Positions 15,952-27,609 of a DNA stretch of 33,906 nt are shown one piece after another. A program made the translations under genes and the position numbers. Location of the stretch: the NCBI GenBank assembly GCA_016649905.1, contig JAENWU010000016.1, positions 1 to 33,906 on the forward strand. The letters run 5' to 3'. The notes below the pieces were generated by a model, which made no database searches, was not told where the DNA came from, and saw only the letters and a program-made list of their open reading frames with translations. Source of the stretch: Thermoleophilia bacterium (GTDB lineage Bacteria; Actinomycetota; Thermoleophilia; Solirubrobacterales; 70-9). Position 1 is the stretch's first letter. Each line of letters begins with the position of its first letter.

Positions 15952-16458
15952 ATGGCACGCGTCTTGGTCCTCAATGCGACGTATGAGCCGATCAACGTCT
16001 GCACGCTGAGACGGGCCGCCGTGCTCTTGCTCAAGCAAAAAGCCGAGCTGCTCGAGCAGCGCGAGGGCGCCCTGCACTCCGAGCACATGACCATCGAGCG
16101 CCCCGACGTGATCCGCCTCGTCAACTACGTGCGGATCCCCCGCGAGGCCCACCGCCGCAAGATCACCCGCCGCGCCGTCCTCGCCCGCGACTCCTGGACC
16201 TGCCAGTACTGCGGCTCGACCAAGTCCGGCCTCACCGTCGACCACGTGATCCCCCGCTCCCGCGGCGGCAAATCGGTCTGGGAGAACATCGTCGCTGCCT
16301 GCGCCACCTGCAACCGCCGCAAGGGCAACCGCCTCCCCCGCGAGATCCACATGCACCCGAAGCAAACGCCAAAGGCCCCGGAGCCAACTGTGTTCATCCA
16401 GGTGGCCAGCCCGAAGATTCCGAGCGCCTGGCAGCAGTACTTACCTCAGGCTGCCTAG
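15952..16458 (+). CDS. HNH endonuclease family protein
   Basis: The 168-residue product carries an HNH nuclease fold in its second half. CQYCG and CATC form a likely zinc site, and LTVDHVIPRSRGGKSVWENIVAAC holds the His-Asn-His type active-site residues. The N-terminal half (MARVLVLNATYEPINVCTLRRAAVLLLKQKAELLE) is the conserved front seen in a widespread single-copy actinobacterial and cyanobacterial HNH family. These are chromosomal proteins without proven function; DNA repair or processing is a guess. No phage or restriction genes are nearby. It is convergent with gyrA. Confidence 0.85.
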   Translation: MARVLVLNATYEPINVCTLRRAAVLLLKQKAELLEQREGALHSEHMTIERPDVIRLVNYVRIPREAHRRKITRRAVLARDSWTCQYCGSTKSGLTVDHVIPRSRGGKSVWENIVAACATCNRRKGNRLPREIHMHPKQTPKAPEPTVFIQVASPKIPSAWQQYLPQAA

Positions 16459-16536
16459 GGCTGGGTGATGTCGGGGCAGCAAGATCGTCGGCGTCAACAT
16501 CGCCGGCTGAGGGCGCCGGCGTCGCGCAGCGCATCC

Positions 16537-16568
16537 GACTTTGACCCCAACCCGCTGGGGTCAAAGTC
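16537..16568. terminator. Strong hairpin between HNH and gyrA genes
   Basis: GACTTTGACCCC (16537-16548) pairs perfectly with GGGGTCAAAGTC (16557-16568) around an 8-base loop. It lies in the 122-base gap between two convergent genes, 12 bases past the gyrA stop. No T-tract follows on either strand. It is the best candidate for a shared bidirectional terminator. Confidence 0.6.
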
Positions 16569-16580
16569 CGAAGCGCTCGG

Positions 16581-19109
16581 CTACCCCTCGTTGCCGTCCG
16601 CCGAAGCCCCGTCAACCGCAGGCAGTTCGTCCGCCGGCGGCTCCGTGATCGGGACTTCGCCGCTGCTGGACTCGACCACCAGGGCGACGGCGCTGACGCG
16701 GTCGTCGTCCTTGATGTTCATCACCCGCACGCCCTGGGTCGAGCGGCCCATCTCGGAGATGCCGTTGACGGAGGTGCGTTGGACCATGCCGTTCTGGGAG
16801 ATGAAGAGAAGCTCCTGGTGTTCGCCGACGATCAGGGCGCCGGCGAGGCCACCCTTCTTCTCGGTCAGCCTTATGGTGAGGACGCCTTTGGTGCCGCGGC
16901 CCTTGATGGGGTATTCGGAGACCGGGGTGCGCTTGCCGTAGCCGTTCTCGGTGACGACGAACAGCTCGGTGTCGTTGCGGGCGATGTCCATCGCCAAGAC
17001 GCGGTTGTCCTTGGCCGCGACGTTCATGCCTTTGATGCCGCTGGTGTCGCGACCCATCGGCCGCACCAGCTGCTCCGAGAAGCGCGAGGCGTGGCCGGAG
17101 TGGGAGACCATGAGGATGTCGTCTTCACCCGAGGTGAGCCTGACCTGGACCAGCTCGTCGCCCTCGCGGACCTTGATCGCGATGATCCCGTCAGCGCGGA
17201 TCGGGGTGTTGTAGGCGAGGAACTCGGTCTTCTTGATCAGGCCCTGCGCGGTGGCGAAGGCGAGGTACTTGTTCTCTTTGAAGTCGCGGGTCGGGATCAC
17301 CGCCATCACCGTCTCACCTTCCCGCAGCGGTAGGAGGTTGCGTAGCGAACTGCCTTTGGCGGTCCGCTGTCCCTCCGGCAGCTCGTAAACCTTGAGCCGG
17401 TAGATCTTGCCGCGGTTGGTGAAGAACAGCAGGTAGTCGTGGGTGGAGCAGATGTGGAGGTGGGCGATGTAGTCGTCTTCTTTGAGGTTCATCCCCATCA
17501 CGCCGACGCCGCCGCGGTGCTGCTGGCGGTAGGTCGCCAGCGGCAGTCGCTTGACGTAGCCGGAGGCGGTCAGCGAGATCACCATCTGCTGGTCGGCGAT
17601 CATGTCCTCGATCCCGACGTCGCCCTCGAAGTGGGCGAGTTCGGTGCGCCGCTCGTCGCCGTAGGACTCGACGATTTCGGCGAGCTCGTCCTTGACCAGG
17701 GCCATCACTTTCGCCTCGTCGCCGAGGATCGCCCGCAGCTCGCCGATCCGCTCCATCAGGTCGGCGTGCTCGGCGCGGACTTTGTCGGCCTCGAGCGCGG
17801 TCAGGCGCTGCAGGCGCATGTCGAGGATCGCCTGTGCCTGCTCGCGCGAGAGCTCGAATTTCTCGATCAGCCCGTCGCGGGCGGAGTCGGGATCGTTCGA
17901 GGCGCGGATCAGTTTGATCACCGCGTCGAGGTTGTCGAGCGCTACCAGCAGACCCTCGAGGATGTGCGCGCGAGCCTCGGCGCGGCGCAGTTCGTACTGG
18001 GTCCGGCGGGTGACGACCTCGCGCTGGTGGTTGACGTAGTGGTGGATCAGCTCCAGCAGGCTCAGCGTCTTCGGGACGCCGTCGACCAGAGCCACCATGT
18101 TGGCGCCGAAGGTCGTCTGCATCGCAGTTTTTTTGTAGAGGTTGTTGAGGACGACTTTGGCCGGCGGGCCGCCGCGCTTGAGCTCGATGACGAGCCGCAT
18201 GCCCGAGCCGTCGGTCTCGTCGCGGAGGTCGGAGATCCCCTCCAGTTTCTTGTCGCGGACGAGGTCGGCGATCTTCGTCACCAAGCCGCCGTCGCCGAGC
18301 TTCTTGACCGTGAACGGGAGCTCGGTGACGATGATTGCCTCCTTGCCCCCCTTCAGCGGCTCGACGTGAGCGCGGGCGCGAACCTTGATGCTGCCGCGGC
18401 CCGAGGCGTAGGCGTCGCGGATCCCCTCCCGGCTCATGATTCCGCCACCGGGGAAGTCGGGGCCTTTGACGTGCTGCATCAGGCCCTCGAGGTCGATCGC
18501 CGGGTCGTCGATGTAAGCGGCGACCGCGCCGGCCACCTCGCGCAGGTTGTGCGGGGGGATGTTGGTCGCCATCCCGACCGCGATGCCCGAGGTGCCGTTG
18601 ACGAGCAGGTTCGGGAAGCGCGCCGGCAGGACCAGCGGCTCCTGCGTCGATTCGTCGTAGTTGGGCCCGAAGTCGACGGTGTCGGCGTCGATGTCGCGCA
18701 GCAGCTCGGTCGCCAGCCTGGTCAGCCGCGCCTCGGTGTACCGCATCGCCGCCGCGGGGTCGTCGTCGATCGAGCCGAAGTTCCCCTGGCCGTCGACGAG
18801 CTGGTAGCGCAACGAGAAGTCCTGCGCCATCCGCACCAGGGTGTCGTAGATCGCCGAGTCGCCATGGGGGTGGTACTTGCCCATGACCTCGCCGACGATG
18901 AAGGCGCACTTGCGGTAGGGACGGGTCGGCTGCAGGCCGACGTCGTGCATCGCGTAGAGGACCCGCCGGTGGACCGGCTTGAGACCGTCGCGGGCGTCGG
19001 GCAGCGCCCGCCCGACGATCACGCTCATCGCGTAATCGAGGTACGACGAGCGCATCTCCTTCTCGAGCTCCCGCTCCTCGATCCGCCCAGTAAGTGCGTC
19101 CAGTGCCAT
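16581..19109 (-). CDS. gyrA: DNA gyrase subunit A
   Basis: The 842-residue protein is a normal GyrA. The breakage-reunion domain has the catalytic tyrosine in MRYTEARL (Y124) and the quinolone region [23 protein letters not shown], with Ser85 and Asp89 equal to E. coli Ser83 and Asp87, the residues of a susceptible-type enzyme (M. tuberculosis has Ala at the Ser position). The C-terminal beta-pinwheel follows, but its GyrA box reads QHRGGVG rather than QRRGGKG. The last 30 residues are an acidic tail. With GyrB it introduces negative supercoils. The ATG has GAGGTG 8 bases upstream. It follows gyrB after 174 bases in which no gene is seen. Confidence 0.97.
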   Translation of the reverse strand: MALDALTGRIEERELEKEMRSSYLDYAMSVIVGRALPDARDGLKPVHRRVLYAMHDVGLQPTRPYRKCAFIVGEVMGKYHPHGDSAIYDTLVRMAQDFSLRYQLVDGQGNFGSIDDDPAAAMRYTEARLTRLATELLRDIDADTVDFGPNYDESTQEPLVLPARFPNLLVNGTSGIAVGMATNIPPHNLREVAGAVAAYIDDPAIDLEGLMQHVKGPDFPGGGIMSREGIRDAYASGRGSIKVRARAHVEPLKGGKEAIIVTELPFTVKKLGDGGLVTKIADLVRDKKLEGISDLRDETDGSGMRLVIELKRGGPPAKVVLNNLYKKTAMQTTFGANMVALVDGVPKTLSLLELIHHYVNHQREVVTRRTQYELRRAEARAHILEGLLVALDNLDAVIKLIRASNDPDSARDGLIEKFELSREQAQAILDMRLQRLTALEADKVRAEHADLMERIGELRAILGDEAKVMALVKDELAEIVESYGDERRTELAHFEGDVGIEDMIADQQMVISLTASGYVKRLPLATYRQQHRGGVGVMGMNLKEDDYIAHLHICSTHDYLLFFTNRGKIYRLKVYELPEGQRTAKGSSLRNLLPLREGETVMAVIPTRDFKENKYLAFATAQGLIKKTEFLAYNTPIRADGIIAIKVREGDELVQVRLTSGEDDILMVSHSGHASRFSEQLVRPMGRDTSGIKGMNVAAKDNRVLAMDIARNDTELFVVTENGYGKRTPVSEYPIKGRGTKGVLTIRLTEKKGGLAGALIVGEHQELLFISQNGMVQRTSVNGISEMGRSTQGVRVMNIKDDDRVSAVALVVESSSGEVPITEPPADELPAVDGASADGNEG

Positions 19110-19283
19110 CAGTCATTCACCTCGTCAGCGTGTTGTCCGTCAAAGTCACGGGCGCGAAAACCAAGCAGTTCGGTGGACGCAGGAAGCGAGGTGAGGGGAG
19201 CGCACTTTTTCGTGCGTGACCCGATCCGAGCGACCGAGGACGCCGAAATGCGCCGGTTTGCAGCGTCCGCGCCCATCGCGAAT

Positions 19284-22163
<2,880 letters not shown>

Positions 22164-22167
<4 letters not shown>

Positions 22168-23258
22168 GCCGCGGCGGCGCTGGCCAGTTGCGGTGGCGGC
22201 ATCCGCACCACCGCCGCCAGTGCGGGGCCCGGCAACGACTCCTCGTCGGCCGCGGTGATCAATGCCTGTCCGCCACCGGCGAGGCGCCCGACCAGGCGCT
22301 CGCGGCGGCCGGGGTCGAGCTCGCTCATGACGTCGTCGAGGAGCAGCAGCGGCGTCACCAGCCGTGCCGCCAGCAGCACCTCGCGCTCGGCGAACAACAG
22401 GGCCAGCAGCGCCGCCCGCTGCTGGCCCTGGGACCCGTAACGCCGCAGCGACCGCCCGCCGGTCTCGAGCTTCAGCTCGTCGAGGTGAGGGCCCCAGGAG
22501 CTGCGACCCAGGCGGATGTCGGCCTCGCGGCGCTCCTCCAAACCGGCGCGAATCTCCTCGGCCGACCCGGCGGCCCGCGGCGCGTAGGTCAGCGTCGCGC
22601 CTCCCTCCAAGCCGAGCTCCGCGGCGGCCTCGGCGAACGGCGCCGCGAGCTCGGCGATCGCCTCCTCGCGGGCGGCGACCAGGGGCGCCGCCGACTCGGC
22701 AAGACCGGCGTCCCAGATGCCGAGGTCGGCGGGATTGCCGTAGCCGCGGGCGAGGCGGGCGAGCAGCGCGTTGCGCTGCGCCAGGGCCTGCCCGAAGTGC
22801 TTGCGCAGCTCCGAGCGGGAAGGCCAGCGGGCGCTGACGAAGCCGTCGAGGTGGGCGCGGCGCTCCGCCGGCGGGCCCTTGACGAGGCTGAGGCGGTCGG
22901 GGGCGAAGACGGCGACCGGTGGGCGGTTGCGGGCCAGCGTCGCCGGGTCCGCAGCGCTGCCGTCGAGCAGGTGGCGCCGCCCATCGGTGCGGCTCACCGA
23001 GGCCAGCAGCCGCCGCTCGAGGCCGTCCTCGTCGCGAATCGTCGCCTCCGCGCGGGCGAGCGAGGCGCCGAAGGGGATCAGGTCGCGGCGGTCGGAGGTG
23101 CGAAAGGAACGGCCGGTCAGGGCGAAGTAGAGGGCCTCGACGAGGTTGGTCTTGCCGACCCCGTTGGGACCGACGACGCTGACGATGCCGGGCTCGAGCT
23201 CGACCCGGACGCGCTCGAGGCTGCGCACCGGCCTCGCTTCGATCGCGGTGACGAGCAC
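22164..23258 (-). CDS. recF: DNA replication and repair protein RecF
   Basis: The 364-residue protein has the SMC-like ATPase layout of RecF: Walker A GPNGVGKT (30-37), signature motif YGSQGQQR, and Walker B LLLLDDVMSELD. RecF helps load RecA at single-strand gaps and stalled forks. The start is GTG at 23258, 36 bases after dnaN. It overlaps dciA by 4 bases. The Ala-rich C-terminal end is ordinary for a high-GC genome. Confidence 0.96.
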
Positions 23259-23294
23259 CGGCCCACCACCTCAGCTGGCCGGCTTCGCGGCCAT

Positions 23295-24407
23295 CTAGAC
23301 GTTGAGCCGGATCGGCATCACCAGGTAGCGGAAGTCTTCGCCCTCGACCGACTGCAGCAACCCGGGCCGCAGCGGTGAGATCAACCGCAGCAGGACCTCG
23401 TCGCCCTCGACGCTCTCGATTCCCTCCTTGAGGAACTCCGGGTTGAAGCCGATCTCCAGCGGCTCGCCATCGAAGGAGGCCGGCATCGTCTCGGTCGCGT
23501 CGCCAACGTCGGGGGTCTCAGCCGCCACGGTCAGCTCGCCGGGCGCGAACGAGAGTCGCAGCGGCGCATTGCGCTGCGCGAGTTGGCTGACCCGGCGGGC
23601 CACGTCGAGGAAATCCGGCCGCGGCAAGCGGACGTCGTGCTCGTAGGACTCCGGCAACAGCTGTCGAAAGTTGGGGAACTGGCCCTCGATCAGCCGCGTC
23701 GTGAGGGTGATCGACCCTGCCTCGAAGATGGCCTGGTTGGTCTGCAACCAGATCTGCGCCTCCTCGACGCCCTCGGAGGCAAGGATCCGCCCCAGCTCGC
23801 GCAGCGCCCGGGCCGGGATATTGGCCTCGATCTCACCGCCGAGCTCCTGCTCGAGCTCGGTCCGTTTGACCGCGAGACGGTAGGAGTCGGTGGCGACCAT
23901 CGTCATCTCCTTGCCGGCGGCGGTGACGAAGACGCCGGTCAGGACCGGCCGCATGTCGTCGCGCGACGCCGCCCTGGCGACCAGGTCGATGCTCTCTTCG
24001 AGCGCCTTCGCCGGCATCTTCAGGCCGGCGTCCTCGCCAGCGCTGGGCAGCTTCGGGAAGTCTTCGGCGGGGAGGACCCGGAGGTGGAAGCTGGAGCTGC
24101 CACTGCGGATCTCGACGTCCTGTTGTGACTCGCGCGACTCGATTTCCACCTTTGGGTCGGCCAGCGAGCGGGCGACTTCAGCCAGCAGCCGACCCGGCAA
24201 CAGAACCGTGCCGGCGCTCTCCACATCGGCGTCGAGGTTCGTCTGCAGGCCCAGGTCGAGATCGGTGGCGGCGAGCGTGAGGCCGCCGCTCTCTCCCGCG
24301 CTGAGCAAGACCCCGGACAGAGCCTGGGTGGCGGCGCGGGTGGAAACCGCCCTGGAAACGATCGAAAGCTTGGAGACGAGTTCTTCTCGGTTGGTCGTGA
24401 GCTTCAA
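23295..24407 (-). CDS. dnaN: DNA polymerase III beta sliding clamp
   Basis: The 370-residue product is the usual three-domain clamp. It starts MKLTTNREELVSKLSIVSRAVSTRAATQALSGVLL, typical of DnaN, carries the central MTMVATDSYRLAVKR segment, and ends RYLVMPIRL, the conserved C-terminal pocket region. It encircles DNA and tethers polymerase III and other partners. The apparent start is TTG (24407) with only a weak upstream AAGG; no nearby in-frame ATG or GTG fits better. It lies 136 bases downstream of dnaA. Confidence 0.96.
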   Translation of the reverse strand: MKLTTNREELVSKLSIVSRAVSTRAATQALSGVLLSAGESGGLTLAATDLDLGLQTNLDADVESAGTVLLPGRLLAEVARSLADPKVEIESRESQQDVEIRSGSSSFHLRVLPAEDFPKLPSAGEDAGLKMPAKALEESIDLVARAASRDDMRPVLTGVFVTAAGKEMTMVATDSYRLAVKRTELEQELGGEIEANIPARALRELGRILASEGVEEAQIWLQTNQAIFEAGSITLTTRLIEGQFPNFRQLLPESYEHDVRLPRPDFLDVARRVSQLAQRNAPLRLSFAPGELTVAAETPDVGDATETMPASFDGEPLEIGFNPEFLKEGIESVEGDEVLLRLISPLRPGLLQSVEGEDFRYLVMPIRLNV

Positions 24408-24575
24408 GTGATGGATGCCTTCTTGAGTTGGATTAGGACTTGTGGAAAAGGCGGGAGATTCGGGCGAATTGGCCTGGCGCCGCGGTTTCCGGCCTGTGGG
24501 AGCGGCTGTGGGAAAGGGCTGATTCTTGCACTGGCGTCGGCCGTCAGGCGGCGCCGCGGGTCGGGTTGTGGATTG
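24408..24575. promoter_or_regulatory. Candidate oriC core: DnaA-box-like cluster between dnaN and dnaA
   Basis: Four box-like 9-mers share one orientation: TGTGGAAAA (24441-24449), TGTGGGAGC (24495-24503), TGTGGGAAA (24507-24515) and TGTGGATTG (24567-24575, inside the dnaA 3' end). On the minus strand they read as relaxed TTxTCCACA sites, as in high-GC actinobacteria. The dnaA-dnaN gap is the classic oriC place. The gap is short (136 bases) and has no obvious AT-rich unwinding element, so the origin may extend elsewhere, for example to the box at 21806. Confidence 0.55.
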
Positions 24576-25887
24576 CTCCGCGTAACTCGTCGACGCGAGC
24601 GGCGAGCTCGGTGTCGGCGCCGATCCCGGCCTCGACCCGCCGCAGCGAGTTGAGCACGGTGGAGTGGTCGCGGCCGCCGTAGAGGCGACCGATCTGCGGC
24701 AGGGAGAGGTCGGTCAGCTCGCGAGTGAGGTAGATCGCGACCTGGCGGGCCCGCAGCGGGGTCGCGGCGCGGCTGGAGCCGACCAGCTCGGCGCGGGAGA
24801 TGCCGTAGCCCTCGGCGACACGCTGTTGGATCTCCTCGGCGGAAGTCGCCGCGGCGGTGCGGGTCCTGGGGATCACTTCGGCGATCAGCTCGGAGCTGAG
24901 CGGCCGTGCCATCAACGAGGCATGGGCGAGGACGCGGGTGAGGGCGCCCGTGAGTTGGCGGACGTTGGCGTCGATCCGGTGGGCGAGCTCAGAGAGGGCG
25001 CCGGTGTCGGCGATCTCGACCCCGGCCTCCTCGACCAGGCGCCGCAGCACGGTCAGCCGCGTGGTCAGGTTGGGTGGATCCATCGCCACGGTCAGGCCCC
25101 ACTCGAAGCGGTCCCGCAGGCGGCTGGCGAGGGTCGAGAGTTCGCTGGGGATGCGGTCGGCGGAGAGGACCAGTTGGCTGCCGGACTCATAGAGCGCGTT
25201 GAAGGTGTGAAAGAACTCCTCCTCGGTTGCCGGCTTGCCCTCGAGGAACTGGACGTCGTCGATCAGAAGGACGTCGAGGTCGCGGTAGCGCGCCTTGAAG
25301 CCCTCGGCGCCGGCGGACTTGAGCGCGGCGACGAACTCGTTGGTGAACGACTCGGCGGTCGCGTAGCGGACGCTGAGAGCCGGGGCGTTAGCGTCGAGGT
25401 AGTTGGCGATTGCCGCCAGCAGGTGGGTCTTGCCGAGGCCGGGTGGCCCGTGCAGAAAGAGCGGGTTGTAAGCCTCCGATGGCGCCTCTGCGACTGCCAG
25501 GGCGGCGCCGTGGGCGAGCCGGTTGCCGGGCCCGATTACGAACCGGTCGAAGGTGTATTGGGGGTTGAGCTGGACGCCGCCCCCAGCCGCCGTGTCCTTG
25601 TCGCCACCGCGCGGCAGCGCGAAGCTGACGCGGCACAGGGGCGTCCCCGAGTCGGCCAGGGCTTCGGCGATAAGCGACGCGTAGCGGCGCTCGGCCCAGG
25701 CCCGGACGCGCTCCTCGGGAGCGGTCAGGTAAAGGGTGTCGCCAGCGGCACCGGCGACGTTGAGAGGCTCGAACCAGATCCGGTAGGTGGACTCGGGCAC
25801 CGAAGCCCGTAGTCGCTTCTGAGTCGCCCGCCAGAGGGCGTCGAGATCTTGGTTGAGGGGGTCATCAGGCACTCGGTTGGCGACCAT
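24544..25887 (-). CDS. dnaA: Chromosomal replication initiator protein DnaA
   Basis: From ATG at 25887 the product is 447 residues, the usual length. Domain I (about 12-90) includes WFEPL; the linker is short; the AAA+ domain has Walker A GPPGLGKT (147-154) and Walker B VLLIDDVQF (from 206). Domain IV has the DNA-binding signature GGRDHSTVLNSL. DnaA-ATP binds DnaA boxes and melts the origin. The frame is open further upstream to 26013, but that overlaps rpmH on the other strand, and homology begins near MVANRVPDDPLNQDLDALW. Only 86 bases separate it from divergent rpmH. Confidence 0.97.
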   Translation of the reverse strand: MVANRVPDDPLNQDLDALWRATQKRLRASVPESTYRIWFEPLNVAGAAGDTLYLTAPEERVRAWAERRYASLIAEALADSGTPLCRVSFALPRGGDKDTAAGGGVQLNPQYTFDRFVIGPGNRLAHGAALAVAEAPSEAYNPLFLHGPPGLGKTHLLAAIANYLDANAPALSVRYATAESFTNEFVAALKSAGAEGFKARYRDLDVLLIDDVQFLEGKPATEEEFFHTFNALYESGSQLVLSADRIPSELSTLASRLRDRFEWGLTVAMDPPNLTTRLTVLRRLVEEAGVEIADTGALSELAHRIDANVRQLTGALTRVLAHASLMARPLSSELIAEVIPRTRTAAATSAEEIQQRVAEGYGISRAELVGSSRAATPLRARQVAIYLTRELTDLSLPQIGRLYGGRDHSTVLNSLRRVEAGIGADTELAARVDELRGAIHNPTRGAA

Positions 25888-25957
25888 AGCGGCGTGCCTA
25901 GGGCCGAAGCCGGGCCGGGTCGCAAATCCCGCAGAAAAGATTTCAGGCCGGCGTCCG

Positions 25958-25963
25958 TATACT
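25958..25963 (+). promoter_or_regulatory. -10-like TATACT before rpmH
   Basis: TATACT matches the -10 consensus at five of six bases and ends 10 bases before the rpmH ATG. Transcription would start nearly at the start codon. No clear -35 is seen. Confidence 0.45.
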
Positions 25964-25973
25964 TCCCGACCCG

Positions 25974-26108
25974 ATGAAGCGGACCTACCAGCCGAAGAAG
26001 CGCAAGCGCGCAAAGACTCACGGGTTTCGAGCTCGGATGAGCACGCGCGGCGGACGCGCGATCCTGTCGCGCCGCCGGCGCAAAGGGCGGAAGCGCCTCA
26101 CCCCGTAA
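25974..26108 (+). CDS. rpmH: 50S ribosomal protein L34
   Basis: The 44-residue, very basic protein begins [22 protein letters not shown] and ends KGRKRLTP, a textbook L34. It is a late-assembling protein of the large ribosomal subunit. The ATG lies 86 bases from divergent dnaA. The stop codon is directly followed by the rnpA ATG (TAAATG), so the two are co-transcribed and probably translationally linked. Confidence 0.97.
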   Translation: MKRTYQPKKRKRAKTHGFRARMSTRGGRAILSRRRRKGRKRLTP

Positions 26109-26477
26109 ATGGCGTCGAAGCGACGGCGCCTGTCGCGCAGCGGCGAGTTCGACCGCGTCTATCGCGACGGTTCATCCCATGCGACCCGCTACCTCGTCCT
26201 CTACACCTTTCCCCGTCGCGACGAGGGGAGCGAAGACGTGAGGCTGGGAGTCTCGGTCAGTCGCAAGGTTGGCGGCGCAGTCGAGCGCAACCGGGTCAAG
26301 CGGGCCTTGCGCGAGGCCTTCTGGGGCCTTTCGGAGCAGCTGCCTGAGCGCCACGACTTCGTCGTCGTCGCCCGCTCGGAGATCACCGACCTGATCGACC
26401 GCGAGGGCAGCCCCGGGCTCACCGGCAGCCTTGAAGAGGCTTTGGCAGGCGCATCACCGGGAGGGCGTTCCACGTGA
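26109..26477 (+). CDS. rnpA: Ribonuclease P protein component
   Basis: The 122-residue basic product carries the RnpA signature ERNRVKRALREAF (about residues 57-69) and the N-terminal LSRSGEFDRVYRDG. It binds the RNase P RNA to mature tRNA 5' ends. The RNA partner is not in this window. The gene starts immediately after rpmH and its last bases overlap the GTG start of yidD and a parS-like site. Confidence 0.94.
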   Translation: MASKRRRLSRSGEFDRVYRDGSSHATRYLVLYTFPRRDEGSEDVRLGVSVSRKVGGAVERNRVKRALREAFWGLSEQLPERHDFVVVARSEITDLIDREGSPGLTGSLEEALAGASPGGRST

Positions 26478-26480
26478 AAC
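26467..26480. promoter_or_regulatory. Candidate parS centromere site
   Basis: GTTCCACGTGAAAC differs at one base from the 14-base parS core GTTTCACGTGAAAC. It lies about 3 kb from parB and about 2 kb from the presumed origin, as expected for a ParB-binding site. It covers the end of rnpA and the GTG start of yidD. No other near-perfect copy is found in the window. Confidence 0.7.
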
Positions 26481-26749
26481 GGGTCTTCCTGGCTCCAGTC
26501 CGGGCCTATCAGCGCTGGATCTCGCCTGGTCGCCCGCGGCGCTGCCGCTACGAGCCGACCTGCTCCGCCTACGCCGTCGAGGCGGTCGAGCGCTTTGGCG
26601 TCGTCCGCGGCCTGATCCTCGCCAGCTGGCGCCTGGTCCGCTGCAACCCCTTCAACCACGGCGGCTTCGACCCCGTCCCCGACCGCTTCACGCTGCGCGG
26701 CCTCGGGCATGTCCATCCCGCCGAGTACCACGGTGAGGCGAAGGTCTGA
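26474..26749 (+). CDS. yidD: Membrane protein insertion efficiency factor YidD
   Basis: The 91-residue product has the family core: APVRAYQRWISPGRPRRCRYEPTCSAYAVEAVERFG, then LVRCNPFNHGGFDPVP, with the conserved cysteines. YidD is a small membrane-associated protein that assists YidC-dependent insertion. The GTG start overlaps the rnpA stop (GTGA), and its own stop shares a base with the yidC ATG (TGATG). The arrangement rpmH-rnpA-yidD-yidC is the standard origin-proximal operon. Confidence 0.94.
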   Translation: MKRVFLAPVRAYQRWISPGRPRRCRYEPTCSAYAVEAVERFGVVRGLILASWRLVRCNPFNHGGFDPVPDRFTLRGLGHVHPAEYHGEAKV

Positions 26750-27558
26750 TGCTGCCGCTTGGAATCCAGCTGGCGCCGCAGTTCCTCGTCGACATCGCCG
26801 ACGAAATCCTCGTCTTCTTCCACGACTCGGTCGGCGTCTCCTGGGGCTTCTCGATCGTCCTCTTGACCGTCTGCATGCGGACTCTGCTGATCCCGCTGAC
26901 GTACAAACAGCTGAAGGGGATGCGGGCCCTGCAGGCCCTGCAGCCGCAGATCAAAGAGCTGCAGGCGAAATACAAGAACGACAAACAGCGCATGCAGCAG
27001 GAAATGATGCGCTTCTACAAAGAGAACAAAGTCAACCCCTTTGCCTCTTGCATCCCGCTGATCGCGCAGCTGCCGGTCTTCATCACCCTCTTCTACGTCC
27101 TCCAGCACGACCTGCGCGAGGACATCTGCGGTCAGACCGCCGAAACCTGCAGCCAATTCGCCGTCGAGCAGGGACACGCGGCCGGATTCTTTGGCGAAAG
27201 CTTCCTCTTCGTCGGCGACCTGACCGCGAAGGCGACCGGCGTGGAACTGATCGCGCTGCTGGTCATCTACGTCGTCACCCAGCTGACCTCGGGCCTGATC
27301 ATGTCGGTCACCGCCGACAAAAGCCAGCGCACGATGATGTTCCTGCTGCCGCTGATCTTCGTCCCCTTCGTGATCAACTTCCCCGCCGGGCTCCTGGTCT
27401 ACTGGATCGCGACCAACCTCTGGACGATCGGACAGTCGGTCGTGGTGCAGAAAGTAATTCCGGCACCGGTCGCGGCTACGCCAGCGGGGGCGGCGGCGAT
27501 CGCGGAGTCCAAACCGCCTCCTAAACCGCCCAAAAAAAAGAAAAGAAAGCGGCGTTAG
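26749..27558 (+). CDS. yidC: Membrane protein insertase YidC (Oxa1 family)
   Basis: The 269-residue protein shows about five membrane segments (roughly 29-50, 99-120, 165-187, and two within 195-232) and a helical cytoplasmic hairpin (QALQPQIKELQAKYKNDKQRMQQEMMRFYKENKVNP), both typical of YidC. A conserved Arg lies in the first core segment (TVCMRTLLIPL). It inserts and folds membrane proteins with or without SecYEG. It lacks an N-terminal lipobox. The C-terminus is a KKKKRKRR tail, suited to ribosome contact, encoded over a run of eight A. It is convergent with rsmG, 51 bases away. Confidence 0.95.
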   Translation: MLPLGIQLAPQFLVDIADEILVFFHDSVGVSWGFSIVLLTVCMRTLLIPLTYKQLKGMRALQALQPQIKELQAKYKNDKQRMQQEMMRFYKENKVNPFASCIPLIAQLPVFITLFYVLQHDLREDICGQTAETCSQFAVEQGHAAGFFGESFLFVGDLTAKATGVELIALLVIYVVTQLTSGLIMSVTADKSQRTMMFLLPLIFVPFVINFPAGLLVYWIATNLWTIGQSVVVQKVIPAPVAATPAGAAAIAESKPPPKPPKKKKRKRR

Positions 27559-27609
27559 AGCACTCGCTCCGCTCAGGTCCCAGCTCTCGCCGAGGTGGCC
27601 AGCAGGGCG

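Noticed and set aside
17314-19116. Long open frame antisense-strand companion of gyrA (about 600 codons)
   Set aside because: It shares the strand and region of gyrA in another frame, is Arg/Pro/Gly-rich with no recognisable motif, and is a usual artefact of high-GC third positions.
19201-19216. Small hairpin CGCAC-TTTTTC-GTGCG in the gyrB-gyrA gap
   Set aside because: The 5-bp stem is too short to claim a terminator or attenuator; gyrB and gyrA probably share a transcript.
27532-27539. Run of eight A near the yidC end as a programmed frameshift site
   Set aside because: It encodes the lysine-rich tail normal for YidC and the stop follows closely in frame; no extended product would be sensible in another frame.
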